64,000 nucleotides of DNA, from the NCBI GenBank assembly GCA_009103225.1, contig RHPI01001965.1, positions 398,676 to 462,675 of the forward strand, in the 5' to 3' direction. This document shows positions 38,349-50,988 of this stretch, piece by piece. The first letter of the stretch is position 1, and each line of letters starts with the position of its first letter. The notes under the pieces were generated by a model. The model had not been told where the DNA came from and ran no database searches. It saw only the letters and a program-made list of their open reading frames with translations. Source of the DNA: Chlorokybus atmophyticus. Lineage: Eukaryota > Streptophyta > Chlorokybophyceae > Chlorokybales > Chlorokybaceae. The position numbers and the translations under genes were made by a program.

Positions 38349-41300
38349 TCACCACTGAAACCTTGCAAGCTGACCCTGTGCCTCACCCAAGTCCTTTTGA
38401 ACCTTTTTCCTCCGGTAGAAGATTGGGCAATCTCGACTGTTGAACACAGATCATATGAGTACCTTGACTGGCCATGAGTAACACAACTGCTAGGAGTATT
38501 ACAGATGTACGTACCTTGTGCACAGCACATCTTGATGCAGGCTGCCTTGACACCGTTGGCACTGAGTCCAGAGGCGTGCAAACTGGTCCTCCAGCTCGTT
38601 CACGCTGCGCAAGCTCTTGTAGTAGAGCTCACTCTCTCGCTGTCGGCAATGCCGGCACAGTGTTTGCTCGTCTTGCGTAATTGCAGTCTTGCATCCCAGG
38701 CAGCTGAGCGTCTTCTTTGCAAACTTCATGATCCCTCCCACTGAAGGCACGGGGATGAACACTGATCGCGTGTGGTCGCCGCTGAGTAGCGACTGGGGGT
38801 TCTTCATGATGGGCTCAAAAATGCGCTCCAGTGGCTTCTTCAGCTGCTGTTCCAGATAGTACTTCGTGTCGATTGGAAGGTTGTTCTCCAGTACGTAGAT
38901 AGGGTCTTCAGACTTCTCGTACGCCTGCCAAGAACAAGGCCTTGTAAGCAGCATCACGACTAACGGTGTACCTTCTCTGAACGCATAACACTTAACAGAC
39001 ACCACGCAGACCCAGATACATCAAAAACAACACACGCAAGGACAGAGATTGACACACAAGAATTCTTACATAACCATACGCACACACGCACGTATACACA
39101 GGAGGAGACACATAGAGAAATGGACACACACGGTCACCTATACCCGCACACCCGAACATGCACAGAGTACCAGCCAAAAGTTGCAAACCCGTCAACAACC
39201 AGAACATACTTTGGCCCCCTGATGTGCTTTGATAATGACGTAAGCCACGCGGTCGCCGACATTCGGTGCTGTTGCAGGATCGCGCTTCCTCATGCGTTCT
39301 GCGAGCTCAACGTGTGCAGCCTTGACCTCGTAACTTGCGCCGGCTTTGGTGAGCCCCTTAGTGATCACCAGCAGTGACAGGTCCATGCGGTTCATGAGCA
39401 GGTCTGTTATGGTCCTCTTCACGTACTCAATGGCCCCCTCAACATCCTTGTCAATCAGTATCTTCTCTAGACATGTGGTGATGACATTCTTGACAAGCAG
39501 GCAGTTGTCTCGCCGAACAGTCTCAATGCCTGCCAAGTACCAACCTATCAGTTATGCAATTGCATTCAAGAAGCATGTGCGCTGATGGTACTTGCAGCAA
39601 AAGCAGCGGGTGTAAGGTATGGCAAACGGATGGAACCACATAGTCCAACCTTTGGTATCCATTTTGTCGGCCTTCTCTGGGTTTGTCCACAGCAGGCCAG
39701 CATAGCGCTTCTTGCTGATGAGCAGATACGGAAAGTAGACCTTCTCAAACTCCAGCTTGATAGGCTTTATAAACGTAGCACTGACAAATTGCGCAGCCTC
39801 ACGGCCAAGTTCCATGGCCTTATCTACAGTCTTGACTCCAAACTTGACCATCACGGAATCAGTATCTCCATACATAACGTCTGCATCAGCGGGATAGCCA
39901 TTTGCAATGGTGTACTTCTCTTCCACCATCTTCTTGGTATGCTCAATCATCTGTCGACCTGCAATTGCACCTATCAGCAGGAGATCCCACAAGAAGCAAG
40001 CCTAGACAATAACATGGGCACATGGGACTGAAACACTGTTGATAGACACATATACATACCATAGGCCGTTACTGAGGAAGAGATTTCCAAGCAAGGAAGC
40101 TTGCCGACCAGAGCGCCAGTGAAGCCGTAGACCGAGTTTGCGCTGACCTTGAGGGCCAGCTGCCTACCATCGAGCACAGCTTTCTCAAACACATCGGTTG
40201 CTGCTTTCAGGTCCGCTTTGGCGCGCTTGCGAGCGGACAGAAGCTCCTCCAGAATCTCAGGCAGGATGCCTTTCTGCAGCGCAGGTTTGACAAACAAGTC
40301 ACCGCTTGGTGTTCTGCTCACTTGGTCCGCGGGAAGGGAGGCAACATCAGCCGAGTTCACCTGAACGACACAAAGGAAAGACTGCTGAGTTAGCAAAACA
40401 AATGAAGTGTGCTGTTTAAGTCTGAGTGCTTGTAGTGATGATCATGGGTCTCAATCTCATCTCCTCACCAAAGTGCAGTAACAGAGGTTGTGTGCCATCA
40501 TGATGGAAGGGTACAAGGATGCAAAATCCAATGTGGCAATGGGCACATTATAGAATCCAGCCTTGGCCTCCAATACCGTCGCTCCCTCATAGGTATCCTG
40601 ACCACCCTCCACCTTCTGGTTGGGGACCAAGAGGCCACGCTGCCGAGCTTTCCGCAGAATCTGAGACATGACTTTGATGCTCTGCCCTCGAGCCAGGAGA
40701 AAAGATAGCGGTACACCCGTGACGCGAGCCATCTCAATGTAATTGTACATGAACATCAACTTGTCCATCAACCGCTGGGGCAAGTATGCATCCTGCATGA
40801 CAACTAAGAGTTATGTTGTGAACCGGTTGCAATCTCTCTAATGGCTAAGCAGTCATGTCGTACAAGCACACACACCTTTAGACAGTAGATTGCCAGCCTG
40901 TGCCTGGTCTCCGCTGAGCCATTCTGAAGGTCGCTGATAATGGAATGGTGGACATCCTCTTTCTACAGGGCATGAACGTGCTATGAATAGGGGTGGTGGA
41001 CTTGTAAAGCCATTCGTAACTATGTGCACTGCAGGCATAGCCATGGTACGTTGACTCACCTGCTCTCCCAAGAAGTGAGCTGACACAGCGTTCAGAGAGT
41101 ATGAACTGAGCTTGTAATCTCGTTGCAAAGCTTGAAGGACATCAAACTGCACTCTCCCTTCAATTGTGATCTCCTTGCTTTCCCGCGTTCCATAAGCCCT
41201 GCACACCAGGAGCGACTTGATGAACCAGTAGACACCATACAATGTGTGTTCCTTGATGCCAGTATGCCCATTTTGCCATGCGGATGCAAACCAGCTGATG

Positions 41301-44016
41301 CTGACCTTGAGGAGAATGTGGTGTCTTTCATCCGTATCTTGCTGCCGCGGATCCTTCCAAAGTACGGGAACTTGTTGACCTTCAGCGCTTCAGCTCGCTG
41401 CAAACAGCACAAATGAGTTCCATGCCTCACATGCGACCATGTGCATGTGCAGACCATGCAGCACGCATGTGCTCATAGTCAGCATGCACGCAAGCACTTA
41501 CATTCAATAGGTATGGCAGGTCGAAATTGGAGATGTTATACCCAATGATGATGTCCGGATCCGCCTCCCAGACTAGGTCCTGCAGTCAAAGGTCTGGCAT
41601 GGGTTGTGGTATAGAAACGAGACATGAGGCCCTCAAGCATACATTAGTACAATCTTGTGTTGTTTGTGCTTACCCTCCAAGCTAGGAGCAGCTTCTTTTC
41701 GTCATCAAACTGCAAGACATCTGCACCCACAATGGGCAAGCAGCTGCCCAGGGTCAATACATTACGGATGACTGGAGTTCTTTGACCTTGCTCCGTGACC
41801 ATATTGGCTATCTGTACACAGAAGACATGTCCTATTGAATACAGCTCGCACCTGCTGCAAAAGTTCAAGCAACCGCACCTGAATGACAGAATCCTCTTTG
41901 GCATCCGGGAAAAATCCTTTGCGGCCGGCACACTCAATATCAAAACTGAGAATGCGAACAGGTGCGAGACGAGAGTAGACACCCTCAGCTGGATGGCTGA
42001 TCAACTTATCAAACCTGCAATACAGCGTAGCGTGAGTGTGATGGCATGCTATCTGCTCAATTGTGACTCAGAGAGCTTGGCAGCAAATAGAAATGACTGT
42101 TTTGTGCCGTACATGATGTCCACTTCAATCTGGCACTTGGTGATGCCTTCGCTGACCAATTGGTAGGAGGCTGCTGGCAGCTCCAACCAGTTGCCACCCG
42201 ACACATTACAGTCCACCATGAATCGCAAAACGAAGAGCACGTTGCTTTCATACGTCGGGAACACCTGGTCGGAGCCACAAACTTTGATGCCTGACTCCAT
42301 CGCACCTGCGACCAGAGGTAGTATGGTTAGAACTTGCTCTGTGCATGAAACGATGAGCGCAATGCATGCTGCTTCTTTTCTCACTGCGTGCTGAGGTGAC
42401 CAAGTTTGGAAGCGCCACTGTAATCTTGACGAACTTCTTGCGGTTGGTCTGGTACTTCATAAGGCTCTGCTTCTCCTCTAGTGCAACAGACACAACATGC
42501 ACACCACCGGGATTGCCTTTGCGTGCACCAAGATCCTCCTGTACAGGTGTCATTGCACAAGACCTCAGCAACGAAAACCGTCACAAGGCAGACTTCAGTG
42601 ACTGCCTGTTGACCTTACGTTTAGTGCTTCACGTAGCTGCTTGCAATGGGTGTTGTCGTAGTGCTGAGGCACTCCAGCATAGAAGTAGGGAAGAAACCCA
42701 TGAATATGCGCGCATACACTGTTGCCTGCGCACAACAACAAATTTACAGACCCAACACAGCAGTCCTATGCAAGCACCTCGCAAGACTTCTTTGCAGTGC
42801 CTTGCAAAGGGCGACACATCTGCTTGAGCAATTGCATCTCACCATTTGCAGTCACGCCGAAAGCTCTTAGGATAGGCGCTTGACTGATCCTGCCACCAGC
42901 CACTTGGCCAAAACTGTTACCGTGAACCCTCCCGACTACATAATCTATATCCAGCTGCTGAAATACTGCAGATGGACAGCACATCAATCAGCGAAGGCTG
43001 CGCTTTACTTTGTAACTCAGAAACAAGCATGGCATGGCACAGCAAACCTAGCGAGTCTCTGCTGGAATTCATAGGTGGTGGTGCTGGACGACGCCACTTT
43101 GAACGCTGGGCTTCATCAACTTCATCACCCACATCAACAAGTGCCGCCTCTGCCTCAACAACATCATCCAGGAACACATCCTCGTCACCCTGTTCACAAC
43201 AGCAGGCTTGGTGGTTGCATGGCATGTCAGCATTTGTGTGTCAGCCTCAGGTATGTTAACGCATTGACTGCCAGCTGCCTACACCATAGAACGCCATATA
43301 CTGTGTTCCGCAATGTGGGTTGTCAGACACAATGATACTGGCTACTCCAAGGAGTGGCGAGCAAGCCAATCCTTGACATAGCAGTATACAGTTTGTCACA
43401 ACACACATGCATGACGCGCTCTTGCTAGTTTGGTGTGCTCAGCTACTGCGGTAGAGCAATGCTTTCGTTTGACACGATGTATCCAACAACCAGCACTACT
43501 GCACTCTCCACACGTTCCTCGACATGCTGCTCAGCACATCTGCAATTGTAATGTATGCACGTGCACATGCGTTGCGCGCACCACATAAATGTTGACTTCA
43601 CAACCACCTGCAGCACAAACATGCAGGTTGAGATAGCTTCCAACTGCATTTCCACACACGGGCAAGCGAGCATCCCAGCAAGCTACTTGCTTCAGAACGA
43701 ACAGCCCTGTAATTGTAACTAACAGAAGCGCAATTGTCATTGTGGGTAATCAACGAATAACTTCGGCAACAACTCAACCAAGTGACCGTGACTGCTGTCC
43801 CAGCGGTAACGCGGTAGCAACATTGGCAGCTGGTCTGATTGTGGCTTACACTGGCTACATTATCCGCGTGCGCTTACGTTTGCAACGTACCTCATCAGCC
43901 TCCTCGTCTATCATGCGGTCAATCTCAGCGTCCGTAGGCGGCGGAGGCATGCCTCCTGGCCGCCTTTTGGCGGCGGGGCCATTTCTACTGGCATCTGGCC
44001 TGCGCTTAGTCTCCAT
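38349..44016 (-). CDS. POLD1: DNA polymerase delta catalytic subunit
   Basis: Replicative B-family polymerase with 3'-5' exonuclease. The start is taken at ATG 44016 ([21 protein letters not shown]). Following exons encode [46 protein letters not shown], the exonuclease motif [15 protein letters not shown] (about 41930-41960), [54 protein letters not shown], the palm motif [20 protein letters not shown] (about 40470-40530), [20 protein letters not shown] and the catalytic [14 protein letters not shown] (about 39840-39880). The C-terminus has the paired cysteine clusters [19 protein letters not shown] (CysA) and [18 protein letters not shown] (CysB), ending QGQLARFQW at TGA 38349-38351. More than a dozen exons are implied. 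All catalytic motifs look intact. Confidence 0.95.
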
Positions 44017-45358
44017 AGTAGCAGTGCTAGCAAGCCGGCAGTAGTGCACTACAGAAGCTGTTTCACCCTTTCCTCCAACCACCCATCACCCTACTACCAG
44101 CACCCAATCCAGTCCAGAACAAACCACCTGCCAACCAAATGACTCAACAAACGCAACGAAGCAGCGCTGTCCCACGTCCCACCAAGGCGACCAGACGCTC
44201 ACAATGCCAAGCCTCTGTCCCAGCCCTAGCGCTGCTGCTCCGTGTGGACCCACCGCCGCCTTGGTGGTGCTGTGCTCTGCAGCAAACCAAGCAGGCAACA
44301 TGACGCCAATATTGTTGCGAGACGTTTCATCAGACGCATAACACATCAACGATGTCTACCTCACAGTTGCAGCCACCACCGTTCGATGGGAAAGCATATA
44401 ACGTGTTCTGCTTGCAGCTGAGTTCGCGCGGGAACTTCCCGCGCAAATTTAAAAACCTGAAGACTGTGTAAACGGCAGCTGCTTAACTGCGAGTCCCATC
44501 CGTACTACCGTCCAGTTTACGGTTAGGGTTTACGGCTGCAGTGAAGAGCTGCTGCTAGCAAGGCGTCGTTGGCGTTGGCGGTGACGGTGACGGTGACGGT
44601 GGTGGAGCTTGTTTTTGTGTTGCATTCAATTCGTGCGCTTCGGCTGGTACGGTATGCTTTTTGGGCTTTGCTTGCTTGAGATCAAAAAATTCTCAGTCGT
44701 CCTCTCTCAACCCGGTCACTTTGCATGTCCTGCGTCCAGCTGCTGTATGTTTGCTGGCTAAACCTCGTTGATCTGCCTCTGTTCAACTTTTGGGTGCCTT
44801 TGCTTGAAATCAAAAAATTCACAGTCGTCCTCTCTCAACCCGGTCATTTGGCATGTCCTGCGTCCAGCTGCTGTATGTTTGCTGGCTACACCTCGTTGAT
44901 CACGTTTCTGCCTCTGTTCAACTGTGCGTGGTACAAGTGGTTCATTTCTTGCAGCTGTTACTCATGCTGTGGCCTCAATGCTGCATGGTCGGGTAACACG
45001 CCCTGCAACAGGTCGTCAACCTAGTCATGCTTGTGGCAAACATGTGGCAAACATGTGAGTCGTGAGCAGCATTTTGTTGCATTGGCATGCGAGCAGCAGT
45101 CAAATGTACGTCCCATCCCAAATCGGCAATCCCAACTGGTGAACCGAAGCGACATTTGAACGCATGTTACATCTTAGTGACCATCAAACTGCAGTGGGTT
45201 GACAGCATGCATTTTGGACGCACTCCTCCTGTGTCTGGCTACAAACTTGTTGCCGCCATGCCTGCGTGCTATGCTTGCAGCAGTTTTCTTATTCACTCTT
45301 TAAGAGGCTGATTGCATGCGGTACATCTGTCAGCCAGGTGCACGCCAGTGGTTCAGCC
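44017..45358. other. intergenic between divergent POLD1 and F-box genes
   Basis: About 1.3 kb with a GGTGAC microsatellite at about 44575-44610, an imperfect 129-bp tandem duplication, and no supported gene. Confidence 0.5.
44658..44925. repeat. imperfect tandem duplication, period ~129 bp
   Basis: Blocks such as CAGTCGTCCTCTCTCAACCC, TGCATGTCCTGCGTCCAGCT (GGCATGTC.. in copy 2) and CTGCCTCTGTTCAACT occur twice in the same order. Copy 2 has an extra CACGTT. The sequence between POLD1 and the F-box gene is thus partly duplicated. Confidence 0.85.
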
Positions 45359-47632
45359 ATGGCCAAGAGGGCTCATGTTGCTGACCACAGCTCAGCTGCA
45401 TCCTACATCTTGCAGCTGCCGACACCACTGCTGCTGTCCATCTTGGAGCACCTTCCAGGTGAAGAGGTCTGCCGAGCAGCCCTTGTCGGCCATAGTTGGC
45501 GTGCAGCGATCGACTCCGCAGGGGATTGCTTCTGGCAAGCTGTCGTAGCACGCCAGGTGACGCGCTTGGCATGTAGGAGCTCATTTGCATGTGTGTACTA
45601 CCGGCATGATGCCGCATGCATGGACCATAAACATACAACAAGTGTAGTTCTTCTGGTGGCTGCGAAGTTGCAATGGTCGCCCAGCAGTACAAGCTGACAA
45701 TCCTTTTGTGTGGTGCATTGGCAGTTCCAAGCGGTTGAGTCACTTGAAACGTCATTGCGAGTGGACTTGCCTCCGGGCTGTCACTCGTGGCAACAGCTCT
45801 ATGCTCAGAGGATGGTTGCCGGACGCAATTGGCTACACGGCTCTTGTGTCCGCCAAGTTGGCAAGCAGCAGTCAGGGGTTTCCCAGGAACAGCAACATCA
45901 AATACTGCCCCATGCAGTTGCACCCCAAAATGCAGAGGCCTTGAGGGACTGTAGTTTTGTACCGCCAGTGTTTGGCGGCACGGAAGTATGCTCAATACGA
46001 ATAGTTGACGACATTCTAATTACCGGTGCAGCTTCTGGTGATGTAAGCAATTTATCGTGGTCATTGCTCCTGGGTGCGCACTGACATCACTTGTTCATCC
46101 ACAATCACCTGTAATATTGTAGTCCATTCAGTTGCAAAGCTTGCTGAGTGTGGTTCATTGTGAGCAGGTAGCAATTTGGGACCTGCTGCAGGGCGTTTGC
46201 GTTGCGCACCTCATAGGCCACGACGATGTTATCTTCACCATTGATGTTGATCTTGGCAGGTACAGCCGCTATTCTGCAGCTGTAGGGCAACAGCCAACTG
46301 ATGTGCTATTGTTGAGCAGGACCATGCTGATGACAGGTTCTGCGGACTTCACTTGCCGCGTCTGGTCGTTGGTGGACTACAAGTGCAAGCACACTCTGAC
46401 TATGGAGGTCGGAAGCGAATGCATTGATGGTAGACTGTTCCCGGATGATAAGGTTTGCATTTCAATAGCATCTGCGTGCTGATGGTACTGACAGAAGTCC
46501 AGCATATTGTGATGCCGCGTTAATTGTTACAGGTTGTGACCTCTTCAAAGCGCCCCAGCGAAGTCTTCCACACCATCACAGTTTGGAACCTCCTGACAGA
46601 GCAAAAGTGTGCTGAGTACCGTCATCCGCACATATTTGTCGATTTTGAGAATGCCTTGCTTGTGGTAGCTGATGGCAAACAAGTGACACTGCAAGAGGCA
46701 GACGGAACTATTTTCGCACAGGTTTGTTGAGCAGCTGAGCATGTGTTATATGACTGAGGATGGCACTTGACTTTGGCTATTTGACACAAGCAGTTGGAAG
46801 CACCTATTACTGGCGACATAAGTGAGATGTTCTGCCACAACACCAATGGCCAGCGGTTGCTGATTCTGTCCGATCAGCGGGAAGTTGCAATGCTCGATGT
46901 TAAATCACGCTCGTTGTTGTCATACTTTCACATTGGACATGGTGAGGAGGTAGCGCTTGCATCTTCAAGCCCAGTGTGTTGCTTGTTCAGCATCCCCGCG
47001 ATGCCGTTGGATCTACCAGCTCCTCGAACCTTCACAAGGTTTTCTGTATACAATGTTGAGGAAGGGCGCTTGATTGGGCGCTCCAAGTACATGCAGGTGA
47101 GAGGCTTGTCCATGGACCCGATACGTATGCAAGTTGGCCGCTGTGTGCCGCACGCAGCAACCTCTGCTGAGGCTGCGCTCGTATGGTTTATAACATGCTT
47201 GTTTGGCGTTGCACAGGTTCTATCAGCTGCTGCGGATGGGTATGTATGTGGATCGCCACTGCATGTCATTGGTTGCTGTTGTAATGTGGGGTGAGCAAGC
47301 GGACGTTCGCATAACTGATGTTGTGTTGAAAGCATGTCTGATGCTGCAGGTTGGAATTTGTCAGCCAACAGCCTTGGATGATGGCGAATGTAACAGCTGT
47401 CTTGGTCGATGAGCACGACAAGCTGGTGCTTTGGACGTGCCCGAGTGACCAGTGGGTTCATCTGCAACATTCGCTGGAGTTTCAACCGGACGTAGACGCA
47501 ATTGCGGAATGCAGCTGGAGATGGCTCGTAGTGAAGGACACTCGAGGGGTGCATGCTTTTGACTTCCTGAACGGTTTCAAGTTTAATAAGACTGCCACAC
47601 GCGAGGCAGTAGGCGGAACGGTGTCAAGATGA
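45359..47632 (+). CDS. F-box protein with WD40-like repeats
   Basis: Likely substrate receptor of an SCF-type ubiquitin ligase. ATG 45359 opens MAKRAHVADHSSAASYILQL. The F-box spans about residues 18-65 (LPTPLLLSILEHLPGEEVCR, ALVGHSWRAAIDSAGDCFWQ). It splices at about 45563 to VESLETSLRVDLPPGCHSWQ, then WD40-type units: ILITGAASGDVAIWDLLQG, CVAHLIGHDDVIFTIDVD, MLMTGSADFTCRVWSLVDYK, HTITVWNLLTEQKCAEYRHP and later LVLWTCPSDQWVHLQ. The penultimate junction (GCGGATGG donor to GTTGGAATTTG) fits in phase 2 and gives AAADGLEFVSQQPW. TGA is at 47630-47632. The repeats are divergent, so the exact blade count is unclear. Confidence 0.82.
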
Positions 47633-48739
47633 TATAAGTGAACCATTGCTGGTGTCCAGATGAGCACATGGGCACCTCGGCATTGATTGATCGATCTAAT
47701 ACAACGCATGTGTAAATAGCCTGCTGTTTCATGCGCATATCACTCTCAAGTACTCGCCACACTGCGCAGTACCATGTTGCAAGGTATAACACATACCAAC
47801 CCCACCACCCAACCCCACCAACCCCACCACCTAACCCCACCAGCAGCACCTAATCGCCAGCGCTACGCACAGCGCAGTGCAGTGCGCGACAGTACCGCAC
47901 TGCCAGCCGGAATTGAGAGCAAGGGGCAGGGCAGAGGGGCGGGGCAGAGGGGCCCTGCCGGACAAGCAGCGACAAGGGTTACAACCGCAGCGGCAGCAGA
48001 GCCAATGGAGAAGGAGAAGGGGCAGGCGGTCAGTGACGAACGTTGCTAACGCTGCCACTCGTGTGTTGTACAGGTAATTGACAGATGCTATGCATGCTTG
48101 CATGTCTCACGGGGTGGTGGTTTTGTTAACGTTGGTAGTGAAGATGCAATAGGTCAGCCCGGTGGTAAACAACTGTACAACAATGACTGCCTGCATGTTG
48201 CCTACACTTGCATGTTCTTAGCATGAGCATACATACGCCGCATTGTATGTACACACCTCGCCCTGGCAGCTTTTGCGTCCCATGCCAGAGGCATGCCAGG
48301 TAGCACGCGCCTGTTTGGGCGTGCGACTGATTACCCCTATGCTACAGCATAGGTTGCTGTGGACGGTGACTGGTGTGGGTGCTTGACCAGGAGCACCATG
48401 CATGCATGGAGTAGTATGAAGTTGGTAACAACCCACCCTGTTAGCCATGCAGGGCAGTGCAGGACTGCAGCAACCACCATGGCACAAGCAACTTGCCATT
48501 GAAACAGCATACAAGCGCGGCTGGTGGACATACACTACCAATGGCAACTGCCAGTGCTGGTGCACATACGTGGAAATGGCAGTGGGTTCGGCCTTCACAC
48601 GCTTCCAAGGCCACTGCAGAGCAGCCCGTCATGCTCAAGCTAGTTTACTCGAGCGCGCCATGCAGCAGGTGCCAGTAGACTACTGGGGCGTGTCACCGTT
48701 GGAATCAATATCGCTATTGCGAGGCGAAACTACTGCGCA
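47633..48739. other. non-coding stretch with CCCACC repeats
   Basis: It begins with the 3' UTR of the F-box gene. A CAACCCCACC-type repeat lies at about 47798-47842. The rest shows no supported gene. Confidence 0.45.
47711..47715 (+). promoter_or_regulatory. candidate polyadenylation signal TGTAA
   Basis: TGTAA lies 79 bp after the stop of the F-box/WD40 gene. It is a short motif, so the assignment is tentative. Confidence 0.35.
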
Positions 48740-49900
48740 ATGGCACAGACGCGCCGCTCAGAAGGAGTGGTTGTAGACGAGACGTTTACACACCGTCACA
48801 CTCAGGGGATACAATGTGGAGCACTCCCCGTACAGACGTGCTCGCATACAAAGAAGAGCACAAGCCCGCATCTATGCTCAACGATAGCAGCACGCACGCA
48901 ATGCATGGCAGCATGGAAGACCCTTTGGTTACCAAGATTTCCTCCGCCGCACACAAAGATTGGTGGAACGCATGCAGCACGCACACTTTGCCATGCACGA
49001 CCTGCTGAATTTCAAGCTTGGCAACTTATGCAAGATGTTGCGTGTGCTGGAATGCACAGCGCCAGAAGACATCCAAGTACAACCAGCACACGCTCAAGCA
49101 TTGACGGCGACCATGAGAAGATTGCTGAGCAACTACCCAACAGCTCTACACCACAGTTGCGCAACGCCCGCATGGTGGTGGCCTGCCCATATGACAATGC
49201 CGCAGTGGACGCCCTACAGCTGCAACAGCTGCCCGCCGACCCAGCATTCAGGGCGGCCCTACCACCACATGCCAGGACGCGAGTGGGGGTGCCGCTGCTG
49301 GTCTGGCGCTGTAGTAAGACGGTGGGTCGCACATTGTGCAACCGCACGCATGAAGTCATCAACTCATCAGCGCAGCAGCAACTGACGGTCTTGTCATTGC
49401 CGTGCCATTGCTCCTCATCGCCGGCTTCAACAGTGCACCCACAGCTGGGCGATGTAGTCACGTGTGACTACGACAGCGTGACAACTTCGCAGGTGTTGCG
49501 CACGATACTCAGCCGCGGGGCAAAGTTTCGTAGCCCTGTGTCGACAGACATACGTGTCTGCGTACCTGAGATCACTGCAGCCGTACAGAGGTTCGCGCAC
49601 CGGTTAGAATGCGGACAACCGATGGCGCTGCATTATACTACTTTGCACACGGTGACCGATTTACATTCCATTTGTCTCAAACAATAGTCCTACGTAGAGT
49701 CCAACTTTGGCAAGAACACTTAAGCCGTACGATGCAACGCATCCATCATCATAACTATGGTTTACATGATGAACGACTGTGTGCATTGAACATTCGGATG
49801 TACCGATGGTGGTCAATCATAATGCGCATTGCCGTCGATATCACACCGGTAGAAATGGCCCCCCAACAGTTCGGCCTTGCCCTCAACTCAATGGAGATCT
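48740..49900 (+). mobile_element. possible degenerate retroelement coding remnant
   Basis: A 315-codon open frame (48740-49687) without introns, overlapping a second frame that is also open for 141 codons. No clear domain is seen. The segment SQVLRTILSRGAKFRSP followed by a helix (VQRFAHRLE) resembles the N-terminal block found before the fingers of some Penelope-like reverse transcriptases, but no YxDD follows. The 3' part (49615-49790) recurs, diverged, at 58985-59160, which shows that it belongs to a repeat family. It could equally be a chance frame in repeat DNA. Confidence 0.3.
49615..49790. repeat. dispersed repeat, copy A
   Basis: Matches 58985-59160 in the same orientation: TACTACTTTGCACRCGRTGA, ATTTACATTCC, AACGCATCCATC and GATGAACG blocks occur in the same order with point changes. 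Copy A lies 0.7 kb before, and copy B 1 kb after, the chromovirus. Confidence 0.75.
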
Positions 49901-50189
49901 AGCTATAACTTGATTAGGGATCCGCATGTAAGCAACGTATCGAATTTTGCATTCTTACCTGCTGCAGCCACAACTTAGTTTGGTATCTGGCTGCCAAGGT
50001 CAAGTAGTTGGTGTGCATTAAGTTCGGTATCCGTCTTTTCTTAAACCTAATAATGCCCACATCCAATACTATTTTTTTGTTAGATCATGTATCAAGGGGA
50101 CCAAATTCAATGCGTGATCTAAACGAAAATGTTATCCCCGCAGTTCGCGGCAAAAACCCAAAAAGTCGCAACGTAGCGGGTTTTACGAC

Positions 50190-50285
50190 TACATCGCCGG
50201 GTTTTGAACCTGCGGATGACGCATGTCGGACAAACAAGTAGCGACCTACGACCTAACCACTGACCGACTAGACTACGACGACACA
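50190..50285 (-). repeat. tRNA-like SINE head or degenerate tRNA
   Basis: On the minus strand TAGTCTAGTCGG (50264-50275) matches the RNA polymerase III A box at 11 of 12 positions, and GGTTCAAAACC (50200-50210) fits the B-box consensus exactly. The order is correct, but the spacing is about 20 nt longer than in an intronless tRNA, and the acceptor and T stems do not pair well. A tRNA-derived SINE or decayed tRNA gene fits better than a functional tRNA. Confidence 0.5.
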
Positions 50286-50461
50286 AGACACCCAGCATTG
50301 CGTTTGCTACTAATATCATCTATTAAGTAGCTGCCTTGATTGCCTCACGTGCCGCAAGAAGTGTTAGATGAATTCCATGCATGTGTCACGCAACGCATGC
50401 ACCAACAGCTGCATACATTATTTATGTGTATATATATGTGTAAATACATATATACACGGCT

Positions 50462-50988
50462 TGTAACGGGAGCAATAATAATAGGGGTATTATTGCTACC
50501 TAAATAACACATTTTGTATGAATAAGTATTTAAATATGCTTATTTATACCTCTTTTCTACGGTTCCTCGCTTATTAAAGGCTATGATGCTTTATCATAGC
50601 TTAAATAAGTCCCAATGGGTGTAGAACCGCTTATTCAAGCCTATTTAGTGTCACATTTGATATAATGTGATCACTATCTCGTTAGGTACCTTACGATAGG
50701 TATCTTTGGATAGGTACCTTATTGATAGGTACCTTATCTGAGCTGTGATTGGCTCACGCTAGATTTCCTAACTACCCTATCTGTAGGGTCGATGTCTAGT
50801 TGTGAGTTAATTATCGAGAGGTATATAGTTGATATACTCTTGATATAAAAGGTCACATCAATCTAATGTGGGGACTTTTGAGTTCTCTGCTCAGTGGCGG
50901 CCACGCCGTAAGAAGGCTTGTCATAGGCGGTGTGGGTGTTGGGGTAGAGGATTGAAGGGGCATCACCGGCGACGGTGGTGCTATTACA
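50462..50988 (+). repeat. 5' LTR of the chromovirus
   Basis: 527 bp from TG to CA. A block with repeated AGGTACCTTA-like units (50683-50735) precedes a TATAAAA box at 50844-50850, the likely U3 promoter. Confidence 0.95.
50844..50850 (+). promoter_or_regulatory. TATA box of the 5' LTR
   Basis: TATAAAA in the 3' third of the LTR, conserved at 57880-57886 in the 3' LTR. Element transcription would start roughly 30 bp downstream. Confidence 0.55.

Noticed and set aside
44515-44540. Telomere-like TTAGGGTTTA motif
   Set aside because: Only one unit is present, internal to a gene-rich region; no tandem array.
50008-50241. 77-codon plus-strand frame
   Set aside because: It overlaps the tRNA-like segment and has no domain.
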